Source: Legionella adelaidensis (GTDB lineage Bacteria; Pseudomonadota; Gammaproteobacteria; Legionellales; Legionellaceae). Taken from it: a stretch of 64,000 nt of DNA. Both the position numbers and the translations under genes were made by a program. Of this stretch, positions 36,991 through 45,452 are shown in pieces; position 1 is the stretch's first letter; each line of letters begins with the position of its first letter. The notes under the pieces are model-generated. The model searched no databases, was not told the origin of the DNA, and saw only the letters and a program-made list of their open reading frames with translations. The stretch lies in the NCBI RefSeq assembly GCF_900637865.1, contig NZ_LR134433.1, forward strand, positions 248,001-312,000, in the 5' to 3' direction.

Positions 36991-38115
36991 ATGAAATTTT
37001 TTATATTACTTTTTACCTTGCTTTTAGTGAGTTGCTCACCAGGCAAACACACAAATAAACCAGAAAAACATATTATCAAAGTACAAAGTACCACATTACA
37101 TAAATCATTGTTTTTTACAGGAACCATGCAACCTTTAAGGGAAACCACGCTTACCGCCCCTTTGGACTCTGTTATTGATTCCATGCCTCATTCGTATGGG
37201 CAAAAAGTCCAAAAAGACGATAAAGTATTTATTCTTAATTCCGCTGAATTGCAAAAACAATACAATGAAACACTTACTGAATACCTCAAAGCAAAAGATG
37301 CGTATGTTATTGCTAAATCTAAATTTACAGGGACGCAAGACCTCTGGAATGCCGGCCTCATTGCTAAAAATAGCTATATAGGAGAAAAATCAGGTTTAAA
37401 TACTGCCAAAATCGCTCTCATGCAAGCAACAGAACGGCTTAGCGATTTGCTTGAAAAAACAGGGGAAAACTCAGCTAATTTTGCTTCGCTTAGTTTTTCT
37501 GATTTCGAAAAAGTGAAAAAGATTTTAAGTATTAAACATAACCTCGTGAATATAAAAGCTACAAGCCCTGGTGTTTTATTGTACCCTCCGAAAAACTCTG
37601 AAGAAAAATCCAACCAGTTAACTGTAGGCTCTTCAGTTAAAGCAGGGCATGTATTAGGACTCATTGGAGATTTAAGTGGGGTTCGCATTGAAATTGAAAT
37701 CCCGGAAGTGGATATTGATAAAGTGAAACCTGGAATGAGAGCGATGGTACGGAGTGTTAGCTTCCCAAATGAAGAATTAACAGGGGAAATAGTGGCAATT
37801 AATGCACAAGCAACCAGTGGCAACGGTGCTGCTTTGCCTTCTTTCCCCGCAGTCATAGAAGTTCGAAATCTCAGTTCGCAGCAACAAGAATGGGTTAAAG
37901 TGGGCATGAGTGCCAATATTGAATTATTTATTGATAACCATAATAAGCTCATGATTCCTATACAAGCCATTAGACACCACAACGGTAAGAGCATCGTTTC
38001 TTTGGTAAAAAATGGAAAAATCCAGCAACAAATTATTACCACCGGTGCAACGAATGGAGACCAAGTGGTGGTAACTTCCGGTTTGCACGAAAATGATGAA
38101 ATTGTCCATGGCTAA
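36991..38115 (+). CDS. MacA/HlyD-type periplasmic adaptor lipoprotein
   Basis: From ATG 36991 the product (374 residues) begins with a lipoprotein signal 'MKFFILLFTLLLVSC', Cys15, which supports this start over one at 36886 inside the TolC gene. It has paired lipoyl half-motifs around a coiled-coil hairpin (about 70-150) and a beta-barrel region 'GVRIEIEIPEVDIDKVKPGM'. It joins the inner-membrane pump to the TolC-like channel. It ends eight bases into the ATPase gene. Confidence 0.88.
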   Translation: MKFFILLFTLLLVSCSPGKHTNKPEKHIIKVQSTTLHKSLFFTGTMQPLRETTLTAPLDSVIDSMPHSYGQKVQKDDKVFILNSAELQKQYNETLTEYLKAKDAYVIAKSKFTGTQDLWNAGLIAKNSYIGEKSGLNTAKIALMQATERLSDLLEKTGENSANFASLSFSDFEKVKKILSIKHNLVNIKATSPGVLLYPPKNSEEKSNQLTVGSSVKAGHVLGLIGDLSGVRIEIEIPEVDIDKVKPGMRAMVRSVSFPNEELTGEIVAINAQATSGNGAALPSFPAVIEVRNLSSQQQEWVKVGMSANIELFIDNHNKLMIPIQAIRHHNGKSIVSLVKNGKIQQQIITTGATNGDQVVVTSGLHENDEIVHG

Positions 38116-38833
38116 TCATTCATTGGGTTTAAGTCCCAAAAGTACTTGTCGGCCCCCCTTAATCCGGTTAAATCAATTAACTAAAGGGTATTGTGTAGGT
38201 TCTATTTTTACTACCGTTTTGAAAAATATCAATCTAACTATTAATTACGGTGAAATGATTGCGATAGTAGGACCATCTGGCTCGGGAAAATCCACTTTAA
38301 TGAATCTTATGGGACTACTGGATAAAGCAGACTCTGGGGAATATTTTTTGCGAGATAAATTGGTCACGCATTATGATACAGATGAATTAGCGGAGCTAAG
38401 AAATCAACATATTGGCTTTGTTTTCCAACAATTTAATCTTCTCCCTCGCTTTAATACCTTACAAAACGTGAGTTTGCCTCTTACCTACCGAAAAGACTGC
38501 ACTCCCATTTCAATTCAAAATAGAGCACGGCAAGTTTTGGCTAAAGTAGGTATGGAAAAATTCTTACATCATTTACCTACGCAGTTATCAGGCGGGCAAC
38601 AACAGCGGGTAGCTATATCCAGAGCATTGGTTGGGAACCCGGAAATGATTTTAGCAGACGAACCGACCGGCGCATTGGATTCAGCGACCGGACAAGAAAT
38701 AATGAATTTATTCCTTGCTTTAAACCAAGAAGGGAAAACGATTGTTATCGTTACGCATGATGAAAAAATTGCCGAGCAATGCCAGAGAAAAATCATTATG
38801 AAAGATGGTCGTATTATCACAGGTTTTGACTAA
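38108..38833 (+). CDS. ABC transporter ATP-binding subunit, MacB/LolD type
   Basis: About 241 residues from ATG 38108; ATG 38093 is an alternative. Walker A is GPSGSGKS, the signature is 'LSGGQQQR', Walker B is 'MILADEPTGAL' and the switch is 'VTHDE'. This belongs to the MacB/LolD/FtsE branch. The ATPase and permease, fused in MacB itself, are separate genes here. It powers the mechanotransmission-type permease downstream, whose ATG overlaps this stop by one base. Confidence 0.93.
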   Translation: MANHSLGLSPKSTCRPPLIRLNQLTKGYCVGSIFTTVLKNINLTINYGEMIAIVGPSGSGKSTLMNLMGLLDKADSGEYFLRDKLVTHYDTDELAELRNQHIGFVFQQFNLLPRFNTLQNVSLPLTYRKDCTPISIQNRARQVLAKVGMEKFLHHLPTQLSGGQQQRVAISRALVGNPEMILADEPTGALDSATGQEIMNLFLALNQEGKTIVIVTHDEKIAEQCQRKIIMKDGRIITGFD

Positions 38834-40029
38834 TGTATTTATTCAATCAATGTCAACAAGCGTGGGTTAATTTATTGGCGGCAAAATTGCGATCTTTTTT
38901 AGCGGTATTAGGCATATTAGTGGGCACGGCCGCCGTAGTTGCTTTACTAAGTTGTGGTCAACTTGCCACAGAAAAAGCCTTACAGCAATTTAAAGCTTTG
39001 GGGACAGATTTATTAGCCATTTCCTTTTATCAAAAAGCTGAAGACAATCAGAATAGTGGGCAAAATTTCATCCCTTTATCAGCACTTTACCAATTTCCTC
39101 AAAAAATTCCTGCAATAAAAAAAATTGCCCCTTATGCAAGTACTTACCAAACTCTAAGTTATGAGGGAAATATTTTAAATGGCTCTATCATTGGAGCAGA
39201 TGAAAAACTGGCAGATATTATTAAAATTAAACTGGCAATGGGGCGCTTCGTTTCTTTTTTACACTCCTATGAGAAGGTGTGTGTCATTGGAAATAATTTA
39301 TGGGAACAAATTAAAGAAACCACCTCCGACAACCCCTTAGGAAAGCAATTACGCATAGGTGAAAACCTCTATACTATTATTGGTGTCGCTCAACCTTGGA
39401 AAGAAAACGGTTTTTTTAACGAGGATATCAATACGGCCGTCATTATTCCTGTTGGTGGCATGGCTCTGATTAGCCAAGACACGGCCGTAAATAACGCCAT
39501 TATGCTGTTACGCAGTGACAGTAATATTGAAATAATTTCTGAGCAGCTCAAATCTATAGTCCACAAAGAAGCGCCCAAACTGACAGTCTTTATCCGTAGC
39601 GCCAAACAAATTATTGCCAGCATGGAAAGCCAGGGAAGAATTTTTACTTTGTTATTAGCCATCATTGGCAGCATATCTTTATTAGTAGGCGGGATCGGAG
39701 TAATGAATGTAATGTTGGTTTCTGTCAGTGAGCGAAAAAAAGAAATTGGTCTACGAAAAGCGGTAGGGGCTAAGAATAATGAAATTCAACGCTTGTTTTT
39801 GGTTGAATCGGTAATGCTTTCTTTAGTGGGAGGCTTTTTAGGAATCTGTGTAGGTTTAATTTTTACAGCAATTATTGCTTATTTTAATCAATGGCATTTT
39901 ACTTTTTATTTATTACCTCCTTTAGCAGGGTTTGGTGTATCTGTTGTAACCGGTGTTTTCTTTGGTTTTTATCCAGCACGCCGGGCAGCGCTTCTTGAAC
40001 CAATGGAAACGCTTAGGGCAACTATCTAA
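38833..40029 (+). CDS. MacB-type ABC transporter permease
   Basis: A 398-residue protein with a first helix near 20-45, a large periplasmic MacB_PCD domain (about 50-245) and three C-terminal helices with 'GGIGVMNVMLVSVSERKKEIGLRKAVGA', the FtsX/MacB signature. With the upstream ATPase, adaptor and TolC-like protein it makes a complete export complex, of the class that expels macrolides, peptides or toxins from the periplasm. Substrate unknown. It converges on the cyclase gene with a two-base gap. Confidence 0.93.
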   Translation: MYLFNQCQQAWVNLLAAKLRSFLAVLGILVGTAAVVALLSCGQLATEKALQQFKALGTDLLAISFYQKAEDNQNSGQNFIPLSALYQFPQKIPAIKKIAPYASTYQTLSYEGNILNGSIIGADEKLADIIKIKLAMGRFVSFLHSYEKVCVIGNNLWEQIKETTSDNPLGKQLRIGENLYTIIGVAQPWKENGFFNEDINTAVIIPVGGMALISQDTAVNNAIMLLRSDSNIEIISEQLKSIVHKEAPKLTVFIRSAKQIIASMESQGRIFTLLLAIIGSISLLVGGIGVMNVMLVSVSERKKEIGLRKAVGAKNNEIQRLFLVESVMLSLVGGFLGICVGLIFTAIIAYFNQWHFTFYLLPPLAGFGVSVVTGVFFGFYPARRAALLEPMETLRATI

Positions 40030-40031
40030 GT

Positions 40032-41849
40032 TTATCCCGGATCCTTCAAAATACTATTTTTGAGTATCCGGGGTTTATAGATAAAAACACGATCCTTACC
40101 TGCTTTTTTAGCAGCGTAGAGTGCTTCATCTGCTTTACCAAGTATTTCCTCAGCTTTACTTCCATGCTCTGGAGCGCTAGCGATACCTGCTGATAGCGTA
40201 ATGGGAGGTAAATGAATACCTTGTGTTTGAATGACTAATTGTTTTATTTTTTCGCAAATATTCTCTATACGCGATTTAGCCTCTTCTTTTCCACTACCCA
40301 ATAGAACAATTACAAACTCCTCTCCCCCGAAACGGCAAGATATGTCGCCTGCACGGAATGCTTGCTGAAAAACAGTACTGATCGATTTTAAAACCACATC
40401 CCCAACATCATGCCCATATTCATCATTCACCTTCTTGAAGTTATCAATATCTAGCATAGCCACTGTTAATACACCTTTATCACGATTAATATATTTAAGT
40501 TCTCGCGGTAAGGTTTCATCAAGATAGCGTCGATTAAATAAACCTGTTAAACCGTCTCTGATCGCTTGGTAACGTAAAGCCTCGCGTAAATTAATGTTGG
40601 CTAGTGCTAATTTTATATTCTCGCCAAAAGTAATAATAAGTTGTTGCAATCCAGTTTCTAACGGAAAAAAAGGATGGCCATTTACATGTAATAACCCAAT
40701 GACTTCTTCCCGTACTATCAGCGGAAAGTCCAGATACCATCCTTGCGGTATCTCGGTAAAGTGTTGGCAGATAACATCGTTTTTTTCATTGCGTATTATA
40801 TAAATAGAACTACTTCGCATTGCCCAGCAACTTAACCGGGAAAATTTTTCAGGCAAGTATTTTGTTTGTCCCCATTGGCAAACGGTTTTTAATTCATCAC
40901 TAGAGGTATTATATGCGGCAAAACCCCCATTTAAATTTTGGAACAAATCTTTCGCAGTTACCTGAATAATTGAATAAGCTTCTTCCACTGAATAACAGCT
41001 ATGAAGAAGTTCATTCATTTTATTTAATAAGAGATTTTGTTGTTCCTTATTTTTTAAAGAATCCAAGGTGCTCGCGATATAAGCATCTACTTGCTCATTT
41101 ATTGGACCCAGGACTCTCCTTTTCAGCAAACAAAAAATAATCATAAAAAAGATAATTGCCGCTATAGCTAAAATAATAAACAAAGAAGAGGTGAGTTTTT
41201 CCACTCTTTTTATATACATAATATTATTTTTTGTACGTAAATCGATTGCAAAAGTTAGTTCCTCAATAGTTTCCAAGAAGTTTGCTCTTGCCTTTAAATA
41301 ATCACTGCCAAAAAGAATCTGTTCCGCTTCTTTTTTATTTTTTTCAGTAGAACCACTTAATAAAATAAACGCCCGATGCTCCATACTATTTAATTTATTA
41401 GCACGCTGCTCTGCTCTTTTTAAAAGATCCAGTTCTAATTCGCTCAGTTTAAGCTCTTTAGTAGCCGATGCTTTTCCGTTGTTCACTAAGGATGCTACGT
41501 GGTTTCTTTTTCCTCCGAGCACATAAGCCCAATAAAAAGAAGAATAATAGGTGGGTTTGGATAAAGTACCGTTTCGAATTCCAATGACATCTTCATAATA
41601 ATTTTTATATTTTGAATCACCGGTTGCAGTATAGTAATGTGCCATCTCGGTAAGTGTGCTAGAGTGGTTTAAGATTTCGAGAGCAACATTTACAGAAGAA
41701 AGTCGATTTCTCTCAATATTTTCCAGTTTCTGATTAACGTACAACAAATATAGAACGAAGCTGCATAAAAGAAGAAGAATAAAGACTATCGTTAACAGTG
41801 AAGTCCTAAAGTAAGTGTTTGCCTGATTTTTTTTAACGGGCATTTCCAT
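40032..41849 (-). CDS. Membrane-bound diguanylate cyclase (GAF-GGDEF)
   Basis: A 605-residue protein: membrane helix at about 17-40, periplasmic sensor region to about 205, second helix (about 208-230), coiled linker, GAF-like domain (about 270-415) and a C-terminal GGDEF domain. The active site is GGEEF at 508-512, preceded by the inhibitory RxxD (R499-D502). Both are intact, so it should make cyclic di-GMP and be product-inhibited. The MshE N-terminal domain in this window is of a type that binds cyclic di-GMP, so the two might be linked. The last residues ('ILKNSILKDPG') are encoded by a dispersed palindrome. Confidence 0.93.
   Translation of the reverse strand: MEMPVKKNQANTYFRTSLLTIVFILLLLCSFVLYLLYVNQKLENIERNRLSSVNVALEILNHSSTLTEMAHYYTATGDSKYKNYYEDVIGIRNGTLSKPTYYSSFYWAYVLGGKRNHVASLVNNGKASATKELKLSELELDLLKRAEQRANKLNSMEHRAFILLSGSTEKNKKEAEQILFGSDYLKARANFLETIEELTFAIDLRTKNNIMYIKRVEKLTSSLFIILAIAAIIFFMIIFCLLKRRVLGPINEQVDAYIASTLDSLKNKEQQNLLLNKMNELLHSCYSVEEAYSIIQVTAKDLFQNLNGGFAAYNTSSDELKTVCQWGQTKYLPEKFSRLSCWAMRSSSIYIIRNEKNDVICQHFTEIPQGWYLDFPLIVREEVIGLLHVNGHPFFPLETGLQQLIITFGENIKLALANINLREALRYQAIRDGLTGLFNRRYLDETLPRELKYINRDKGVLTVAMLDIDNFKKVNDEYGHDVGDVVLKSISTVFQQAFRAGDISCRFGGEEFVIVLLGSGKEEAKSRIENICEKIKQLVIQTQGIHLPPITLSAGIASAPEHGSKAEEILGKADEALYAAKKAGKDRVFIYKPRILKNSILKDPG
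40036..40072. repeat. Dispersed palindromic repeat (CCCGGATCCTTCAAAATA type) at the end of the cyclase gene
   Basis: Arms of 18 bases at 40036-40053 and 40055-40072 around a one-base centre; 15 of 18 positions pair. It shares GATCCTTCAAAAT with the 57229-57277 palindrome. It forms the last codons of the cyclase gene and lies just behind the convergent permease gene, so it may act as a bidirectional terminator. Confidence 0.6.
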
Positions 41850-41954
41850 TTTATAATTTAAGCTCTTCCATCGCGTTAAATGCAGTATAGGCTTAAATCA
41901 GATCTTTGGGTATGGAATATTAATTTATGCTAAGATGGGAGATTATATATTTTA

Positions 41955-42090
41955 ACGTTCGTTAGGCTGGCAACGGAGTAGCCTTGATGCAGTAATCAAG
42001 GAGTCAGGTGGAAGTTATTTAAATGGATACCTTGATTTACGTATCACTGCATCCACGCTGCGTTTTCGTCTGAGGCTCGCAGTGACGAAT
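41955..42090. repeat. Intergenic repeat remnants, including a second CCTTGATGCAG copy
   Basis: 41982-42001 reads CCTTGATGCAGTAATCAAGG, a hairpin related to 7294-7320. The next 85 bases contain a further imperfect palindrome: 'TCACTGCATCCACGCTGCG' and, after a short spacer, 'CTGAGGCTCGCAGTGACGA'. The CACTG...CAGTG ends pair. This looks like a mosaic of repeat elements upstream of mltB in a 265-base gap. Confidence 0.5.
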
Positions 42091-42114
42091 TAAATATCAA
42101 GCATAGGGGACAAT

Positions 42115-43083
42115 ATGAAAAAATGGGGAGTTCTATGGGGGGTAATCGCTACTTTTCTAGTCTTTACAGCAGCATACGCCCAACAAACTAATTGGCAACA
42201 ATGGGTTTATGCAGTCAGAGAGGAAGCCTTGGCGCAAGGAATTTCCGCCACTTTATTTGACCAGGCGTTTGCCGATATCCATGAGCCGAGTAAACAAGTA
42301 AAAAACCTGGCTCGTTCACAACCTGAGCACCGGTTAACTTTTATAAAATACCGCGATTCGCGTGTTGATAACTATCGCATTTCCGTAGGCAGAAAAGTTT
42401 ATGAAAAGAATAAAGCCTTAGCTGACGAGGTTGGCAATCACTTTGGGGTAGACCCTTGTTTCGTTATGTCTTTTTGGGGAATGGAAAGTAGCTATGGTAG
42501 TTACATGGGTAACTTCCCTGTAATCCGTTCACTCGCTACTTTGGCTTACGATTCCACACGCAAGGATTTTTTCCGAAAAGAATTATTCCTGGCATTGCAT
42601 ATCCTTAATGATGGTCACGTAGATCTAAGCCACTTTAAAGGTGAGTGGGCTGGTGCTTCGGGTCAGCCTCAATTTTTACCGTCGAGCTGGGTTAAGTATG
42701 CTGTGGACTATGATGGTGACGGCCGTAAGGATATTTGGAGTTCAAAAGCAGATGTGTTTGCTTCCATAGCAAACTATATGAAACAAAATGGTTGGCAAAC
42801 AGGTCAACCATGGGCAGTCATTGTCAAATTACCTGCTAATTTTGATATGAATTTAGAAGGTAAGAAAACAGTTAAGCCTGTAAGCGAGTGGAATGCGCTC
42901 GGAGTTCGCACTGAAAATGGTGACGCGCTTCCTTTTCCTGAACTCATGGCAAGTGTGATTCAGCCTTATGGCGGCCCTACATTCCTTGCCTATCCGAATT
43001 ATAAAATGATCTTGCGTTATAATAACTCTATTTATTATGCCGGAGCCATTGGCTATTTGGCCGATAAAATTTGCAGGAGGTAG
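42115..43083 (+). CDS. mltB: MltB-type lytic murein transglycosylase
   Basis: A 322-residue exported protein (signal peptide to about residue 22, ending AAYA; no lipobox). The catalytic glutamate E124 lies in 'GMESSYGSYMGNFPV', and 'GAWAGASGQPQFLPSSW'-like and 'DYDGDGRKDIW' segments are family-typical ('GEWAGASGQPQF' here). It cleaves peptidoglycan to 1,6-anhydro products. ATG 42115 follows AGGGGACA. It ends two bases before the msrBA start codon, which uses a ribosome site lying inside this gene. Confidence 0.93.
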   Translation: MKKWGVLWGVIATFLVFTAAYAQQTNWQQWVYAVREEALAQGISATLFDQAFADIHEPSKQVKNLARSQPEHRLTFIKYRDSRVDNYRISVGRKVYEKNKALADEVGNHFGVDPCFVMSFWGMESSYGSYMGNFPVIRSLATLAYDSTRKDFFRKELFLALHILNDGHVDLSHFKGEWAGASGQPQFLPSSWVKYAVDYDGDGRKDIWSSKADVFASIANYMKQNGWQTGQPWAVIVKLPANFDMNLEGKKTVKPVSEWNALGVRTENGDALPFPELMASVIQPYGGPTFLAYPNYKMILRYNNSIYYAGAIGYLADKICRR

Positions 43084-43085
43084 GT

Positions 43086-43949
43086 TTGCCTTTCCTTGAC
43101 AAATTAGCGTCATTGACTCCTTTTGAGAGGAAAATTATTTGTGATAAGGCTACTGAGTACGCCCACATCGGAAAATATAATGCGTATATACATTCCGGCA
43201 CTTACCTTTGCAGGCGTTGTGGGCTTGCTTTGTTTCGTGCTGATAGTCAATTTTCCAGTGGCTGTGGATGGCCTAGTTTTGATGTAACTATTCCGCATGC
43301 GGTAAAAGAAGTACCCGATGCTGATGGACTAAGAATAGAAATTCTTTGCTCCCGCTGCCTGGCTCACTTAGGGCATGTTTTCACGGGCGAAGGTTTTACC
43401 CCCTTAAATCGACGCTTTTGTGTCAACTCTACCTCCCTAGATTTTGTTAATAACCAACGCGTTACAGATACAGAAGAAGCTATTTTGGCAGGCGGGTGCT
43501 TCTGGGGAGTTGATTATTATCTAAAACAATTAACAGGTGTGTTGAAGGTAGAGGTAGGGTATACGGGCGGTTCCTTGGAAAATCCGAGTTATGAACAAAT
43601 TTGTCAGGGACACACCGGTCATTATGAAGCAGTTCGCATTATTTTTGATAAAGAAAAAATCGATTATCAAACGCTAGTTAAATACTTTTTAGAAATCCAT
43701 GATCCCACACAAAAATCAGGACAAGGTCCCGATATGGGGCATCAATATAAAAGTGCTATTTTTTATTATAATGAAAAACAAAAGGCTATAGCCCAAGATC
43801 TCTTAAAGCAGTTAAGCGCAAAAAATTATGAGATAGCGACACAATTATTACCCGTTACCACCTTCTGGATCGCCGAAGACTATCACCAGGACTATTATTT
43901 TAAACATAAAAAAACACCTTATTGTCATAAATGGGTGAAACGATTTTGA
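43086..43949 (+). CDS. msrBA: MsrB-MsrA fused methionine sulfoxide reductase
   Basis: About 287 residues from a TTG start at 43086, five bases after a perfect AGGAGG (43075-43080) inside mltB. The MsrB half comes first (about 1-125), with zinc pairs CRRC and CSRC, 'GWPSFD', and catalytic Cys in 'RFCVNSTSLDF'. The MsrA half (about 135-287) has 'GGCFWG' with its catalytic Cys. It repairs R and S methionine sulfoxide. The order is B-A, the reverse of the PilB type. No signal peptide is seen, so it is cytoplasmic. Confidence 0.94.
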   Translation: MPFLDKLASLTPFERKIICDKATEYAHIGKYNAYIHSGTYLCRRCGLALFRADSQFSSGCGWPSFDVTIPHAVKEVPDADGLRIEILCSRCLAHLGHVFTGEGFTPLNRRFCVNSTSLDFVNNQRVTDTEEAILAGGCFWGVDYYLKQLTGVLKVEVGYTGGSLENPSYEQICQGHTGHYEAVRIIFDKEKIDYQTLVKYFLEIHDPTQKSGQGPDMGHQYKSAIFYYNEKQKAIAQDLLKQLSAKNYEIATQLLPVTTFWIAEDYHQDYYFKHKKTPYCHKWVKRF

Positions 43950-44037
43950 TGCTCTTGGCTATATTAAATTTGCTAAAGTTGCATAAAAATTTTCTAATTT
44001 ATATAATATAGGACTTACTTAAAAGTAGCAGGTGTAC

Positions 44038-45294
44038 ATGGTAAGTGAAGCAGCAATAGATGAACCGAGTCAAGAGGCATTCTCTCACATTAATTATCAT
44101 AGAAATGTTAGTACATTAATCAACGCGCTAAATGCTTGTGTAGAAAATGATACGGACCAGAAAAGACATATTTTTACGCGGCTACATGAGATAACGCATG
44201 CCTATTTACAGGAAAACGCCCTCAATATCAGAAAGCAAATATTATTTAGTCGTCACGCGCAAAGTCAAATGTGGAGCCAAAAAGGATTTGGTTTTACCCC
44301 CAACGCACCTATTTCTGAAGAAGCTCGCCTTAATTTATCCGATACCCATAAAAGTACTAACCATTTATTTTATTTCAGAAATACTACTCAAAAAACGCGT
44401 ATCATTATTTCTCCTTTGACCAGGGCCATCCAAACTGCAGGGCTAATCATTCCTGATAAATGTAACGCGAATGTTTCTATAGAGCCTGCATTATCCGAAA
44501 ATAGTATTAATCCTTCTGGTTACGATATTCGTGCTCCTGAAGATTTAATAAAAGTCCGTAACCATTTATCATTTTGGCGCCACCCTCTTAAATTTCTATT
44601 CTTCTATATTTCCTATTTTCTTTTTGGCCCCGAGCATTTTGATGAGCAAAGAATGATGCGCCAGAGAGCCATGATGAGAATCGAAAAGCACAATGAGGGG
44701 CCTACAATTTTTACTAATGAACAGGAAGTAGATCAAAACTTAACGGTTACGAGTGAGGAAAAAATAAGAAAAATTAGAGATCTTATTAATGATACCGAGG
44801 AAGACACGTTATGGTTCATAGGTCATGGAAATAACTTTAAACGCTTTTTCAAAAGAATATTTAATATATCTATTCGCTTTGACTTTACCGAAACGCAAGG
44901 CGTTTATCAGGTCTCAACAGAAGAAGACAATCTTAGTTTTTTTATTCCTCCTTATTCCTTGGTAATTAATCAAAAAACAGGAGCACTGGAAGGAAAGTAT
45001 ACGGGTACTTTAAAAGTGGTCCCTATCCCTCCAGAGTTAAATGCCTTTTGCTCTTCCTATGCGATTATGCAAGAAACCGGATTAAGAAGAGATAGCACAG
45101 ACGCGCTAACTCCTGACTCATCCGCTACTCCGCTTACCCCAACCGAACCACAGGAAGATCCCTTTGTTCCCTTGTTGCATGAAAGAAGGCTGTCAACCTC
45201 CTCCTCATCTGAACCAGAACCAGAATTTGATATGCCCTCATTGCCAATCTCTACTGAGGAGCCTGATTCTACAACTGCAATTCCCACTAGTTGA
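44038..45294 (+). CDS. Histidine-phosphatase-like protein, candidate secreted effector
   Basis: About 418 residues from ATG 44038, behind AGCAGG; GTG 44032 is an alternative. It carries the core of the histidine phosphatase superfamily: R72-H73 in 'SRHAQSQ', R129 in 'SPLTRAIQTA' and H263 in 'IGHGN', so an active phosphatase is plausible. A basic, hydrophobic insert lies near 180-200. The C-terminal 70 residues are Pro/Ser/Thr/Glu-rich ('SSSSEPEPEF'), resembling the acidic tails of Dot/Icm substrates. No signal peptide. Substrate unknown; the effector status is inferred. Confidence 0.72.
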   Translation: MVSEAAIDEPSQEAFSHINYHRNVSTLINALNACVENDTDQKRHIFTRLHEITHAYLQENALNIRKQILFSRHAQSQMWSQKGFGFTPNAPISEEARLNLSDTHKSTNHLFYFRNTTQKTRIIISPLTRAIQTAGLIIPDKCNANVSIEPALSENSINPSGYDIRAPEDLIKVRNHLSFWRHPLKFLFFYISYFLFGPEHFDEQRMMRQRAMMRIEKHNEGPTIFTNEQEVDQNLTVTSEEKIRKIRDLINDTEEDTLWFIGHGNNFKRFFKRIFNISIRFDFTETQGVYQVSTEEDNLSFFIPPYSLVINQKTGALEGKYTGTLKVVPIPPELNAFCSSYAIMQETGLRRDSTDALTPDSSATPLTPTEPQEDPFVPLLHERRLSTSSSSEPEPEFDMPSLPISTEEPDSTTAIPTS

Positions 45295-45452
45295 TAACTG
45301 TACTCTTTAACTTTACCTGCGAATTAAAATATGGCCCAGGAGTTCTCACCAAAATGGTGAAAAAATGAGCGTGTTATAAATTAAATAGTGCTTCTTCGGC
45401 GTTGGGAAATAGATTACAATTCCCCCCGCGCTAAATTTTGGGATGAGAAATA

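Noticed and set aside
40032-41849. The cyclase as a degenerate GGDEF protein
   Set aside because: GGEEF and the RxxD inhibitory site are both intact.
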